Shown: piece by piece, positions 49,246 through 61,184 of the stretch
Position numbering within the stretch: the stretch's first letter is position 1
How the letters are laid out: every line of letters begins with the position of its first letter
Assembly: GCA_030685235.1 (NCBI GenBank)
Contig: MU839105.1
Coordinates: forward strand, 310,001-374,000
Direction: 5' to 3'
From: Copromyces sp. CBS 386.78
Lineage: Eukaryota > Ascomycota > Sordariomycetes > Sordariales > Sordariaceae
Length of the DNA stretch: 64,000 bases
Made by a program: the position numbers and the translations under genes
The notes under the pieces: generated by a model
Told to the model about the DNA's origin: nothing
Seen by the model: only the letters and a program-made list of their open reading frames with translations
The model's database searches: none

Positions 49246-50200
49246 CTTATATTAGATAAGGTTTAAATAGACCGTTTAAATGTCCTTATTGAAAGAAGAT
49301 AAAGATTAAAAACCTAGCGAAGAAAAGTATTGGTTTTCTTAATATAATTAAATATTAGAATATTTGTAATAAAAATAATGCGGCTATAATAGTCTTTATA
49401 TTCGTTAGTTTTAGCTTTTTCAATTATATTTAATAGCTTAAAGCGGTTGACTATAAACTATAAAATTATAGTAACCAAATTGGGGGCAATCGATTTGAGA
49501 AATAGCTAAATTTACTATAGAGTACTCTCTAATTAAAATAAGCTATTCAATTTAGTAATAGTAGCTAGTTCTTTACTTTAATAAATATTCTTAACTTTAA
49601 ATTATTTAAAAGAGGGCTTAGTAAGAAGAAATTATATTTCTTTACATAAAGTAAAAGTATAATAGTTTAAACCGGGTAAATTAGCTCGAACAATAAAGTT
49701 ACTCCTACTAAAGGCTTTATTTATTTTATTATTTTCGTTAAAGAGGTTAGCGAAATCTATATATTTCCGAACATCTCTTAATTACTCGACTATAAAAACC
49801 TTTATATTAAATTGTTAGGGCTCAATAACCTTACTACTCTTTACTATTCTAGCGATACAGTTAATATACTTTGAACGGAAACGCCTCCAAAGCTAGATAA
49901 TCTCCCTAATAATCTCGTAATTATCGCTATCTATATATATATCGTTATCTATATTATTCTCGGAATTTGAAGAAGAATCGGGAGTTGGAGCTAGAGTTAG
50001 AATTAGAGTTAGAACATTAGGTTGACTCTAGTTGAGCTGGGCTAATTATTGTTATTGTAGGACATTTTCTTCGGGAATGGTTACTTATTCTAGCTATTAC
50101 TCTGGCTATTGCTCTTCCTTATACTGTAAATATTCCGGCAGTTAAATAATAAAGGGTATAGTAGATAGGCCAAATAATTCGTTAATAACTAAAAATATAC
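49246..50200 (-). pseudogene. degenerate DUF6589-like gene, 5' part
   Basis: On - a protein-like frame reads TPDSSSNSENN, then YEIIREII and LWRRFRSKYIN near 49920-49860, continuing toward 49246 with few stops. It is the same strand as the frame at 42132-40130. A gypsy element with a 5-bp target duplication separates the two, so they were one gene before insertion. The start codon could not be fixed. Confidence 0.5.
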
Positions 50201-50467
50201 AATAATAGGCGGGTTAAGAAGAATATCGATATTAAAGAAATACGTGCGCGGGAAGACTACGGATAGATTGCGCATCCTCTATATCGTTTTAGGAATTATC
50301 CTCTATATTTATAAGTGCGAAAAAGGTACCGTTAAATAGATCTCGTTTATACGACTACAAATCTACTAAAGTTATTATAATGCAACGTATTTTAATGAAG
50401 TTATAGTATTGAGGTTGATGTTGAGGGTGGGTTTATAAACCTCTACGCGACTGGGATCTAGTTGTAC

Positions 50468-50478
50468 ACTCAGACCTC
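50468..50478 (+). repeat. right 11-bp direct repeat
   Basis: ACTCAGACCTC, identical to 36658-36668, at the point where base composition returns to normal. Confidence 0.55.
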
Positions 50479-53400
50479 CTTAAGCGGAGTGCAAAATATT
50501 GCCCAGATTGGTAGAAAAAATTAATTTATCGATAAAATATTAAAAGTGTGGTAACGGAAACAATGCACGTGAGCTCAAGGTGGTCTGAGCGCTGAGATAA
50601 CACAGTCACATCTGACACGTACAGCTTACGGCGGGCTTCGTCGAGCACCCTCTGAAGGAAATCACTACCGAGAACTTTCCGGTATAGGATGAAGTTGACA
50701 GCGAAGAAAAGTTATTGAAGTTGGAATTCACACGAGATATCACGACACTTGAACGAATAAACCGTGACAGCGCCTACGTAGACAATTATGCAGTTCTCTA
50801 CTCACAAAAGTCGTGACTCGTTAGTCTCATCAGTACCCTATCCTTTGCACATCCCTATTGTTCAAGATTGCCGAATGATACCATGTCTATCAGCAAAACC
50901 CGGGCCGGTCCCGATACAGAATCTGTATGCATGCCGAGATGTTCAAGGCAATTTCAAACAATAAATAAAGTCTGTTAGCTTTTCGTTAGACGTAGTCAAC
51001 CTTGTCCAAGAGAATGCAGCCCATGGCCTTTAGACCAAAATGTCTCTAGGGATACCGAGCGAACGTTGGCGAGGTTTTAGTGCCCAACAGTCAACAAACA
51101 AACTCTCTACCATAGGGCACAGTCTCACCTTAACAGACGTATCAGCGTTCAATTGGTGATAATGGCCCGGACCGGGGGGCAACCTCCAAATTAACCGGGG
51201 ATGGATCACTCAGTTCGGTTTATAATGAGTGACAAAGCTGTTGACAGCAGCCCTGTAAAAAGCAAAAAGCAAAAAAAAAATAAAAAATCCAAAGTCAAAA
51301 GCCGGAAAGAAGGCGGAAGACGGATGCAGCCGCTCGTTTGGCAGGTTGGCGCTGACGACCTCTGTCCAAATGTTACGAGGACGTCAAATGGCAGGAAAGC
51401 AAGCTGCAGGTCTTTCCGAGGACACAGGTTTGGTTGTCTTTCAGCTACTAACGGAATGGCACAGCTTGTACAGTACGCTTTCTGGGGTTGAAGCTAGAGG
51501 TATACACACGTTCGCACGTAGAGCAAAGCAAGGGAGAAGAGTGAAGGGGAAGAACCCGACGGTACGGTGAGGTTTGGGGGCTTGTTGGGGCTTGGTACTA
51601 AACTTTGGTGTTAGTGCGTAACCGGGTTCCTGATCCGGACTCACTCATTCAGCTTTATTTTGCTTTGTTTTTCTTGTTATTTTTTTTTTCCATCACAGAA
51701 TACCAATCGATGTAAGGCAGTGTGTGTCGGCAATAATTTCGCAACTGTGAAAACCATGGTTCACATTCACCTCCTAGACTATTGTAATGTTGAAGATGCG
51801 AAAAAAAAAAAAAAAAGACTCGGGACTGGTTTTACCTAGAGGAAGCCCACTTCGTGTGACCATCTGTTTACCCAGAGGTATCCCAAGACTTCTCACCAAA
51901 GTGGGATAATCCGCTACTCGAGTCGCGTCCGAAAGTCGAAATCTGCCGTGCTCGTGCGCGCTGCTGTTGTGTGATGGGGATTGAGGGCCTTGATGGCTCT
52001 GAGCGGTCGAGGTTTAAGATGACAGGCGTCAAGCCGTCAAAGATGGTGCGACGGGATCCGTGGTTGAGGATGATGATCTTCGAAAATCGATCTCACTTAA
52101 GTTGTCATGTTTTGGTGGGCCTCCACTATCGTGACTATCCACCACCGGCCGTCACGGCGCCAACGACCCCGGCAAGATTGAAGGCCGAGATAAGTGCGGA
52201 CTACGGAAAGAAAGACGGGAGATAGCGCTGCGGTACCTGAAGCTACGGAGAATGGAGACAAGGCAAGACATTGGCAACGGCCCCGGTTGTGGTGGACTTG
52301 GTGATGGTGCTGATAGAGGTCATGAATGATGATACTGCAATGGCGGCCGAACTTGGCATTCAGCAAAAGCGGGTAGGCAAGCCAAGAAAGCCTCCTCCTC
52401 CACCTCCACCTCCACACCTTGCATGCATGAAAGATTTGAGATTTCGAGATGCGATGCCATCTTTGTTTGGAAAGCCAGTCCAGTCTTCAAAGCCCTTTTT
52501 CCACTTGGCTGGCTTCAGTGGCTCTTCTTCCAAGGAGCGGGCAGACAGATGATCAATTTTTCATTATTCCCGTCTTTTTTTTATTTTTTCGGAACCGGTC
52601 CATCAATCAGCAAGCTTTGACGCACCGCAACTCCAATGTTGTTTTCAGCGGGCATTCCGGTTAGGTTGGATTTTATTACTTGCCTAATTCGTAAGGTACC
52701 AACCGGACCCCAGGGCCCCCACCCACTGGAGTTGACACCCCTCGGGGATTCACCCAGGTGGAGACACTTTGTTCGTTCACAGCTCTTGACACCGTGATAG
52801 TGACCTTATGAGGTACTAACAGGCATTGTGCGGAACGCAGCCCGCGCCAGGTCTACTGCACATCACTTGCGTTAGCTGGCGATCTCTTTGCGACTTTGTC
52901 GTGTGATCCCTCCATCACAAATCTCTTGTTGTCTCTCTTTTTGCTGTCTGGCCCTCCGTTGCCGCCGACCAAACACAAGTCGTCTCTCCCTCCTTGGAAG
53001 TTGGACCCCTCCCCCATAGCTTACTCCTCCCAGTCATCTTAGGTACTCTCTTTTCTCATCGTCCCTTGCCCTTCCCTTGCTTCGTTACGAACCAACCCAA
53101 CAACACGCTAGATCCATCCCGACCCGCCCAGAGCTCCATCTTTCGGCAACCATTCCCAGCCCTTGTTATTGATATCGCCATACATTAGTGAACACCTCAC
53201 ATATCTATAGTGGAGTGATAGCGCTGTTCAAGTTGGCGGAATCAGGTCAGCCCACTTGACGACGGCGCGCAACCGGAGAAAACCCTGGACATCCGGCCCT
53301 TTGGATCGACATCCATCGGTTACTATAAACACAAGGTTTTGCGTCATGGGAATCCCTCATATTCATATCTCATCCGGGTCCCATTGTTGAATTCCCCGCA

Positions 53401-53554
53401 AAGCACATACTTCAAACTTCATCATTCTTCTTCCGCCACCGCCACATGCCTTTGGACTGTCTTGGTACCACTCGCTGTTAGGTACCCCGGATATCTGCTG
53501 TGTGTCGACAAGGGCGGAAAGGACGAAAAGTTGTTCAAGTGATCTTGTGACGGA
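50479..53554. other. gene-poor DNA from the repeat edge to the RBR ligase gene
   Basis: About 3 kb with normal base composition and no supported gene. Frames at 51201-51491 (+), 52097-52417 (-) and 52271-52552 (+) are Lys-, Trp- or Pro-rich and lack domains. A-tracts lie at 51274-51285 and 51800-51816. The last 700 bases are rich in C/T runs and probably hold the promoter and leader of the RBR gene. Confidence 0.45.
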
Positions 53555-56022
53555 ATGGCTGGATTCACCTCATTATCGTTATCGCCAGCGCATCTGGTCG
53601 GCGCCATCGCCAATTCACCACCTGAATTAGACGGGTCCGAGTACCTCTATGAGGTTTTTGGAATAACAACTGACGAGGCCGAGATCGAGAAGAGCTTGAC
53701 AGCAAAGGCTTCAAGTCTGGGAATCGATGTCTCGAACCTTACAGACAAGCTGGGAAACCCCAACGCCTTAAACGCCACATCAGCACGAAGCAGTACCCTC
53801 GTTGCTGCTCACCAGCGCTTCAACACGATATGTTCGGTTGACAGTACGACGGGCACGGAAACGGCCACGGGAACCGATAATGATATGGCTTCGAACTCGT
53901 CGGCGGCAATGCCGGCAACTCTCACACAATCTACGAGCAGGAAGAGGTCCAACACTGTCAACTTTTCTCACTATGAGAAGTACTTGACGCAGCTGGAACC
54001 AGCGCTCCACCAGCCAAAGTTCTCCAACCCGGCAGCGCCCACAAGGCGGCCATCGCACAATATCTTTGGCTTCGGGCACTTCAAGGGCGTCAGGGAGCTC
54101 AGGCGCGGTCTCACGGGCAGGCTGAAGAGGAGGAAGACACACCCGGCGCTATCAGTCGTGTAAGTGACTTCGCTCCACTCGAATACTCTGGGCATCAACA
54201 TCTCGAATGATATATCTAACAAGCTCTTCTGTATAATAGCACATGTATATGTTGTCGCGAAGAATTTGTCCAAGAGAACCACCTCCTCCAAACGCTACCA
54301 TGCGGCCACACCTACTGCCAAAGCTGTCTAGCAGTCATGATCAACCAATCCACCACCGACGAGTCCAAGATGCCTCCCCGGTGCTGCACCCAGCCCATTC
54401 CCAGCTCCATCATCAAGACGATTCTCACGCGCGAGGAGCAGCAATCCTTCCTCAAGGCCGTCCTGCAGTACAGCACGCCCTGGGAATCGCGCATCTTTTG
54501 CCCGAACCCGGCCTGCGGGGAGTTCATCCCGCCGCGAGCCAAGCTTGACCCAAAACACCCGTTCGAAACCGTGTGCAAGACGTGTAAGATGCGCGTCTGC
54601 CTCACCTGCAAGCGCGGCGCGCACCGCCTGGGACAGGACTGCCCGGAGGACATTGAGGTGGAGACGGTGCTCAAGATGGGCGAAAAATCCGGGTGGCGGA
54701 GATGCTACAAGTGCCGCAACCTGGTTGAGCTGACGCAGGGGTGCACGCACATGACGTGTCGGTGCAAGGCGCAGTTCTGCTACATTTGCGGTGCGGTCTG
54801 GGACCCCGTGGTCGGGTGTCCCAACTTTTGCAACGGCGAGGAGGAGCTCGAGCGGCGCAGGATAGAAGAGGAGGCGCGGCTTGCGGAGCTTGAAATCAAA
54901 AAGAGGGAGCAGGAGGAGGCGGATGCGGCGGAGGAAAGGGCGCAACAAGCAGCGGAGCGGAGGACGAGGGAGAACCTCGAGTTTCAGGTGCTAAGGGAAC
55001 GGCAAGACCAGGAAATGTCCAGGTTCGTGGCGTACGAGGCCAGGATGCGGAAAGAGATGTGCACGCGGCAGTCAGAGAAGAAGAAGGCGCTGCTAGAAAA
55101 GTACGCGGAGCTGATAGAGAAGATGAAAGAGCGCCACGCAAAAACGGAGCAACACCTCGAAGACCGGCAGATCGAGGCCGAGATCGAGCTGCGCTCGACG
55201 CTGGACGCGTCCGAACGGAGTATCAGAATCCAGCTCAAGTACATGGAGGCGTACTGCAAGAAGCTTTCGCAGGTCGGGGAGGAAATGAGCGAGAAGGAAC
55301 AACAAGCGCTGAAGGATTCCAAGATGCCTTCCAGGCAAGTCACGCAGAAACACCTCGACCAGCTAAGCGAGCAATACCGCATCCGCGACGGTATGGAGAG
55401 GCGACACCAAGCGCAGATCAACGTGCTGCGCGAGAAGCAGGGGAAGAAGATGGAGCAGCTGCTTGATAGACATGAAGACGAGATGGAAGCGCTGCTTCAT
55501 AAGAAATCGGAAGAAATCGAGGACCTCGCCGTCGAGTTTGCCAACGAGGCAGATGCCATCTCCCATACTTTTGCCGAGAGGAAGGCGAAGCTGCAGAAGA
55601 GGTGGCTGGTTAGCAGCGAGATTCTCAGGGTCGAGCAGGAGAAGAAATCTGGGATGCGGTACGCATCGCTGGCTTTACCACAATGGCCTGTTGCGGTTGA
55701 AGGCGAGGCAGAGACTGAGACGGAAACTGAAACCGAAGAAGAGGAGGAGGAGCAAGAAATCATCGAGCTCGAACAAGACTCCATCGCTGAATCCGAAGTA
55801 AAGGAGCAGAAAGAGGACGAGAGGCCCGCCGACTGGCCACTAACCAACAACATCAAAACCACCGAGATCGAACTACCGTTGACACCCAAGACGGTGACGC
55901 CGGTGGTGACCCCGACACAAGCTCGGTTCGACGCTGAGCTTCGCCGGTACAGGTCGCGGACGCAGATGCACACGGTGGCTCCGGGGGAAGAGTCGCCGGT
56001 TTCACCACTTACTGTGCGCTGA
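53555..56022 (+). CDS. RBR-type (RING-IBR-RING) E3 ubiquitin ligase with long coiled coil
   Basis: Transfers ubiquitin from an E2 to substrate through a Cys thioester. Exon 1 is 53555-54159 and exon 2 is 54240-56022; the 80-nt intron (GTAAGT..ATAATAG) splits codon GT|C and the product is 795 aa. RING1 starts right after the junction (TCICCREEF, then LPCGHTYCQSCL, from residue 203). The IBR has FCPNPACGE and CKTCKMRVCLTC (about residues 288-330). RING2 begins RRCYKCRNLVELTQGCTHMTC; by alignment with other RBR ligases the catalytic Cys is in QGCTHM, residue 370. A Glu/Lys/Arg-rich coiled coil follows (about 400-640), then an acidic Glu-Thr run near 720-735. The N-terminal 200 aa are Ser/Thr-rich without a known domain. 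Substrate unknown. The splice joins RING1, supporting the model. Confidence 0.93.
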
Positions 56023-57074
56023 TTCTTCATGGTTATATCAAACATACCCCGTTTCAGTACCCTACGTTCAACAAAGTTTACAAGTTCACCATTTATAATC
56101 ATCACATAACGACTACCAAATACCATTACCGTTACCATCATCAACTACCGACCGTTCTACAGCAAATCATTAGCACCAATCACTCTTCAACTCTCATATA
56201 TGTCTCTTCATTATATCGCATCATCATATCGTCTCGGCAGCATTCAGCATTCAGCATTTTGCATTTTGCATAACATCACGGAGCACTAAGGCGTCCCCAC
56301 CATACATACATACATTACATTATTTCCTTTCCTTTACCAAACAAGCTGTTCCACACGTCTTTACCAAATAAATTGGCTTTTACTTGTTACGAATTGGATG
56401 ACTTTCCTATACCCCTTCCTACCCTTTCTACCCTTTCTTCCCGGAGCATCCTCCTATCGATCGATCGATCGATATCTTTCTTTCTTTGTCTGTATCGTGG
56501 GGGTCGCGTGGGGAAGAGAACGACGTAGGTGGAGGAGGGTGGGAACTAGGTAGATGAACAAAGATGCAGGTGGTGGGGGCCGGCGTTGAAGGACAACCTG
56601 GAAGGTTCGGGACCGAGGAGCAAGCAAGCCATGGAAGATTTGGGATTGCTGGGGGATGTGAGTGAGTGATGTTCGGGCACCTGGAAAAGCATCCACATCA
56701 TCACTGTCTGTTTGTTGTTGGAGGATATACCCATTGCAGTGACTTCATCTTGGATAGCATTTTACTTGGCTCTGTAATAAATGACGTTGCTCTAGCTCAA
56801 TATCACCACAAGACACACTCATATCTCGCATCTTCAAAGTTTTGAAATTCTCAGGCTTGCTCTGCTCCTGTCCTGCCCTGTATGTATGTCTAATAGGGTC
56901 ATCAAATTCATCATTTCGCCTCTATTTTAAAGCTGCCCAGTATATACCAGTCGGGGGGTTGGTTTTCGAAAAAACCTGTTTTCCCACCACAATGCCAAGG
57001 TACTTTCCATACACAAGGTATAAATAACATTTCAACAACAAATCTCAACTAGCTCTCGCTCGGTATCTATTAAC
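56023..57074. other. convergent intergenic region, RBR ligase and SSZ1
   Basis: About 1 kb of 3' flanks of two convergent genes. T/A-rich with CATA repeats (56302-56320) and an ATCG microsatellite at 56456-56473. Frames here lack any domain. Confidence 0.55.
56456..56473. repeat. ATCG microsatellite
   Basis: Four to five ATCG units in the RBR/SSZ1 intergenic region; each contains GATC. Confidence 0.85.
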
Positions 57075-58864
57075 TTAAGCGCTCAAAGTACCACGGACAC
57101 CAGCCTTGGCACCAACCTCCCTCGTCGTTACGGTGACGGCGAGGTTAGCATCAACGAGGATGGTGACCTCGACCTTGCCGCCCTTCTTGACACCACGGAT
57201 GGCGGCCTCGGCAAGGGTGGAGCCGATCTTCCATACCTTCTCGCGCTTCTCCTCCTCCTCCTCCTCATCGTCGGAGAAGTCAGAGTCGTCACCGTCCTCG
57301 TCAGCATCCTCGACCTTGGCGGTCTTGGACTCGTCCTTGACCTTAGGCTCGGGCTTGGTGACCTTGATGTGGGTGTTGCCCTCGACAATCTTGACGAGAA
57401 CATCGCCGCCGTCCTTGGGGGCGGCAACGTGGACTGTCCTCCTGGCGGGGACGGCGGTCTCGGGGGCGACGACGGGGACGAAGACCTCCTCACCGGCCTC
57501 GTTGAGGGAGATGACACCGATGGCGTTGGTGGTGTGGGGGACCGTGGTGACGGCAGCGTGGGTGGACTGGTCGATGTCCTCGGCCTCGTACTCCTGGATC
57601 AAGCTGGCCTGGAGAGCGGCACCGCGGGCGTTGAGCTCGGAGGGGTTGATGGCGGCGGGGGTGGTGGCGGGGGCGAGGATCTTGGTGGTCTGGGGGAAGA
57701 GGTAGCCGAGGTTGGTGGCGATGCGGGGAGTGTGGGAGGTACCGCCGGAGAGGATGACCTCGTCGATGTCGAGAGCATCGAGGCCAGCCTTCTTGACGGC
57801 GGAGTCGACAAGACGGGTGAAGCCCTCGAAGGTGGAACGGGCAATGGTCTCGTAGCGGAGGCGGTTGATGGAGCTGGTGAAGTCGATGCCGTTGGCGAGG
57901 GACTCGACGCTGAAGCTGGCGTTGGTGCTCAAGCTGAGGGCCTTCTTGGTGCCCTCGGCCTCGGCCTTGAGCTTGGCGAGGGAACGGGCGTTCTCGCGGG
58001 GGTCGACCTGGTGCTTCTTGATGAACTCCTTGGCGAAGTGGTCAATGAGGACCTTGTCGAGGGCAGCACCGTGGAAGTCGTAGTCGTGGACGGTGGAGAG
58101 AATGGTGTACATGCCGCCGCGGCTGGCGACAACGGCAACATCGGAGCGGGTGCCACCAAGGTCAGCGACAACAACGATCTTGTCCTGGACCTCGGCCTCG
58201 GCGCGGGCATCGTAGGCGAGAGCAGCGGCAACGGGCTCGTTGATGAGCTGGAGAACCTCGAGGTTGGCGGCGGCGGCGGCAGCGAGGAGGGCGGCCTTCT
58301 GCTTGTCGTTGAAGTTGGTGGGGACGGTCATGACGGCGGAGGTGACCTTCTTGCCAAGGTACTCGGAGGCGGCGTCGATCAGGCGGCGAAGGTAGCGGGT
58401 AGTGACCTCGGAGACAGAGAGCTTGGAAGGCTCACCCTCCTCCTTCTCCTGGACGGTGAAGGCAACGGTCCCATCGGCATCCTCGGGGTGGGCAGAGGCG
58501 TGGTTGTGGGTAGGGTCGACGGCGGCAAAGTCCTTGCCGAGGAAGTCCTTGAAGTAGGCGACGGTGTTCTTGGGGTTCCTGACGAGGAAGGCCTTGGCCT
58601 GCTGGCCGTAGTACTCGTCGCCGTCGACGTAGGACAGGATGGTGGGGATCTGGCGGTCTGTATGGAGTGTCATGTTAGGCGCCGTCGCTTCACAAAAGGG
58701 ATCAGGTATCAAGGTGGGGGGTGTCGCAACGTACCGCCATCCTCGTTGGCGATAACCTCAGCCTTGTCGTCGACGGTGCAGGCGATGGAGCTGTTGGAGT
58801 TGCCAAAGGTAATACCGATGACGGTGCGCTCGCTGGGCGCAACGCTGACCTTGGATTCGCTCAT
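57075..58864 (-). CDS. SSZ1: Ssz1-type Hsp70 of the ribosome-associated complex
   Basis: Atypical Hsp70 that pairs with zuotin (a J protein) on ribosomes and helps Ssb-type Hsp70 fold nascent chains. Exon 1 is 58864-58735 (begins MSESKVSVAPSERTVIGITFGNSN) and exon 2 is 58657-57075; the 77-nt intron (GTACGT..ACAG) is closed by codon G|AC, restoring NEDGDRQIPTILSY. 570 aa, somewhat longer than yeast Ssz1. The Hsp70 nucleotide-binding fold covers about residues 14-400 (AVMTVPTNFNDKQK, LQLINEPVAAALAYDA, VVVADLGGTRSD, EVILSGGTSHTPRI). The DLGGT phosphate loop reads DLGGTRSD rather than DLGGGT, in line with the weak ATPase of the Ssz1 group. The substrate-binding region is short. A long acidic stretch (ADEDGDDSDFSDDEEEEEE) lies near 485-505. 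Very codon-biased, as expected for high expression. Confidence 0.95.
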
Positions 58865-59496
58865 ATTTGCGGAGGTGGGTGAGGATGTGGGTTGAAGCGG
58901 AAAAAAAGGGACGGTAGTGTAGGGAGGAAGGAAGGGAAGAGAGCGCAAAAGTAAACGAAAAGTACTACTGCTATCGACAATGGAAGGCAGGATCCAGCGG
59001 TAGGTAATGTCGTCCAGCGTGTGGGGGTTCAGAAATTTTTGGAAGGCGGACGCTAATCGATATGTTGGCCCCACATCGTCACTTGCGGTGGGTACCATTG
59101 GTATACTCTCTGCTTGTTTACATGTGCTGTCTTCGATTGGGTTTGAGACATGGCTGTTACAAGTAGCAGGTACCTTGAAATCGGCATCTTTCAAAAACAC
59201 TACAATTCTTGGTTAATCTATCCCAAGTCGTAGAATTGAGGGCGAAGTTCGACCCTCAAACATAGCTCATCAAGTACCTCCATTGTATTCCCCAAGCTAG
59301 CCCACTCAGCTGCCCCACCATTCAAGGCTTGGGGCTGGCCTCGCCGTCGCAACTTTCCCCGCCAAGTAAACTTACAGAACCGCAGGTACCTCTCTCTACC
59401 TTTAGTCCTTTACAGCTTTCCGAAAAACGAACGAACCTCGAATTCCAAACCAAACCAAACAACAACAACAACAACAACAACACAAACCACATCACC
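58865..59496. promoter_or_regulatory. divergent promoter between SSZ1 and RRP40
   Basis: 632 bp separate the two start codons. The RRP40 side ends in an (AAC)8 tract (59458-59481) shortly before the ATG, an unstructured leader. One region probably drives both a ribosome-linked chaperone and an RNA exosome subunit. Confidence 0.6.
59458..59481 (+). repeat. (AAC)8 in the RRP40 leader
   Basis: Eight AAC units ending 15 bases before the ATG. Confidence 0.9.
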
Positions 59497-59713
59497 ATGT
59501 CAACAGAATCGCCCCTCGTCGTCCTCCCAGGCGAGGCCATCGACCCCTCCCTTATCCCAACCCACAAGAAGAACCCCCTCCGTCTCGGTCCCGGCCTGCG
59601 ACACATCCCTCCCAGCGAAATCGTCCCCACGGTAGCCGGCCAGCTAGTAGTCGACCATCGCAAGACTTCCATGTGGATAGAGTATAATGGCGGTCGCGTA
59701 TGTCTTTCCTCCC

Positions 59714-59746
<33 letters not shown>

Positions 59747-60341
59747 CCGTCTTATTCTCCCTTCCATTTTTTTTATAGCTAACGTTGTCTTTGTCCAAAA
59801 GTACATACCCTCCCAAGGCGACCTCATAATCGGCCAAATCGCCCGTTCCGCCACCGACTTCTACTACGTCTCCCTCTCGCCCTACACCCCCAACGCCACG
59901 CTCCCGCACCTGGCCTTCGAGTCCGCGACCAAGAAGACCCGTCCCCAGCTTGCCTCGGGCGAGCTCGTCTACGCCCGTGTGTCTCTCGCCAACCGACACA
60001 TGGATCCCGAATTGGAATGCGTCAACTCGTCCACGGGCAAATCGGACGGCTTGGGACCCCTGAAGGACGGCATGGTGTTTGATGTTAGTCTTGGGTTCGC
60101 CAGGAGGTTGTTGATGGCGAAAAGTAGGGAGGAAGGGAAAGTGGAGGTTTTGGAGGCGTTGGGAGAGGAAGGACTGGCGTTTGAGACGGCGGTGGGGAGG
60201 AATGGGAAGGTGTGGGTGGGGAGCGAGAGTGTGAAAGCGGTGGTGGTGGTGGGGAGGGCGTTGAGGGAGACGGATGAGAGGGGGTTGGGGGTGGAGGCGC
60301 AGAGGAAGTTGGTGAAGAAGTTGGTTAGGGAGATGCGTTGA
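59497..60341 (+). CDS. RRP40: RNA exosome cap subunit Rrp40
   Basis: One of the three S1/KH cap proteins of the RNA exosome, guiding RNA into the 3'-5' exonuclease core in nucleus and cytoplasm. Exon 1 is 59497-59697 and exon 2 is 59802-60341; the 104-nt intron starts GTATGT and ends CCAAAAG, with branch site CTAAC, and holds a CT microsatellite. 246 aa, matching yeast Rrp40 (240). N-terminal strand GPGLRHIPP, then the S1 domain (VAGQLVVDHRKTSMWIEYNG joined across the splice to RYIPSQGDLIIGQI). The KH part follows, with MDPELECVNSSTGKSDGLGPLKDG; the GLGPLK.G block is typical of Rrp40. The last 80 residues have lower GC balance and G-rich codons. Short overlapping frames on the other strand are shadows. 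Confidence 0.95.
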
Positions 60342-61184
60342 GGCTCTTAGGGATGGGATAGGATCACGACGACGACGACGACCAGAGAAAGGAAACAACC
60401 AGCAAAGTCAGCGGCTAACGGCTGGGTGACTGGCATCGCGGCGATTGAGCTGCGCAAGAGCCAGGAGGCGGAATCTTTGATGCCAAGACCTTGCGAGAGC
60501 GTATGGCCGACTCAGGTCTCTTCTCACCATCAGCCGAAAGCCGGTTAGAGCGCAGAGATTCCACCTCCAACTGACTTTGATACCCCGAGGAAGGAACAAG
60601 CCCCTGGGTACGCGCCATAGAGATACACAGGCTACAAGTCATGGTTCAGTGGAACGCTTGACACCGCTACACATTAGGCGTTCACGGGCAAGGAGAAGGA
60701 AAGTCCAAAAGACACAGAGATCTTCAGCCGAAAAGACAAAGGGCCATGGCTATATTGGATTGTAGATACTCGATCCCCAAGAGCTTTTGGCATGTATTAA
60801 AGACAAAACGCTAAAGCCACGCGCTCCACGTAGATGCATGATACACTATAAAAGGGTGTTTCTCGCTTTCCACACAATCAAGAAGAACAAAAAAGGAAAT
60901 TCCCACAAGATCTAATGTCCAAACTCGTGCATCATCCAAAAATGCTGATAAAAGAAAGGCATCCAATGCCAGACTAGGGTGGGTATCACAGTCCTCCCAC
61001 AGCTCGTAAGCGACCATCAAGGCCCCAAGTTTCCATCATAACGCTGTCCTGGCGTCTTTCTGGTATCTGTTCAACAAGCACATTAACCCCAGCTCGCTCA
61101 TCAAGAGCAAGAGCATGCCACGACCCAAGTAAAACCTCATCGTACACTGCTTTCTCCTGTCGAGAACCATAGACCATGGATCAT
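60342..61184. other. convergent intergenic region, RRP40 and the C2H2 gene
   Basis: About 840 bp with 3' flanks of two convergent genes and a short (ACG)n run near 60366-60380. No gene is supported. Confidence 0.5.

Larger units (their letters stand above)
36658..50478. mobile_element. unclassified RIP-mutated element with RecQ-like helicase and DUF6589-like gene
   Basis: A candidate mobile element of about 6.7 kb before a 7.1-kb gypsy element inserted into it. It carries a degenerate RecQ-type helicase on + (37320-39300) and a degenerate second gene on - (50200-49246 continuing at 42132-40130), convergent to the first. The 11-mer ACTCAGACCTC lies at both edges (36658-36668 and 50468-50478), just where the AT-rich DNA stops on the right and just outside the copia LTR on the left. 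It may be a target duplication or terminal direct repeat. No terminal inverted repeat was found. RecQ-like genes also occur near fungal telomeres (TLH type), but this copy lies between unique genes. Gene content is seen; mobility is inferred. Confidence 0.6.

Noticed and set aside
51201..52620. Small plus-strand frames near the right edge of the repeat block
   Set aside because: Lys- or Pro-rich and short; no conserved pattern or splice structure.
57369..58895. 508-codon plus-strand frame
   Set aside because: Gly/Val/Leu-rich antisense shadow of the codon-biased SSZ1 gene.
59322..60398. 358-codon minus-strand frame
   Set aside because: Antisense of RRP40 running through its intron; His/Pro-rich with no domain.
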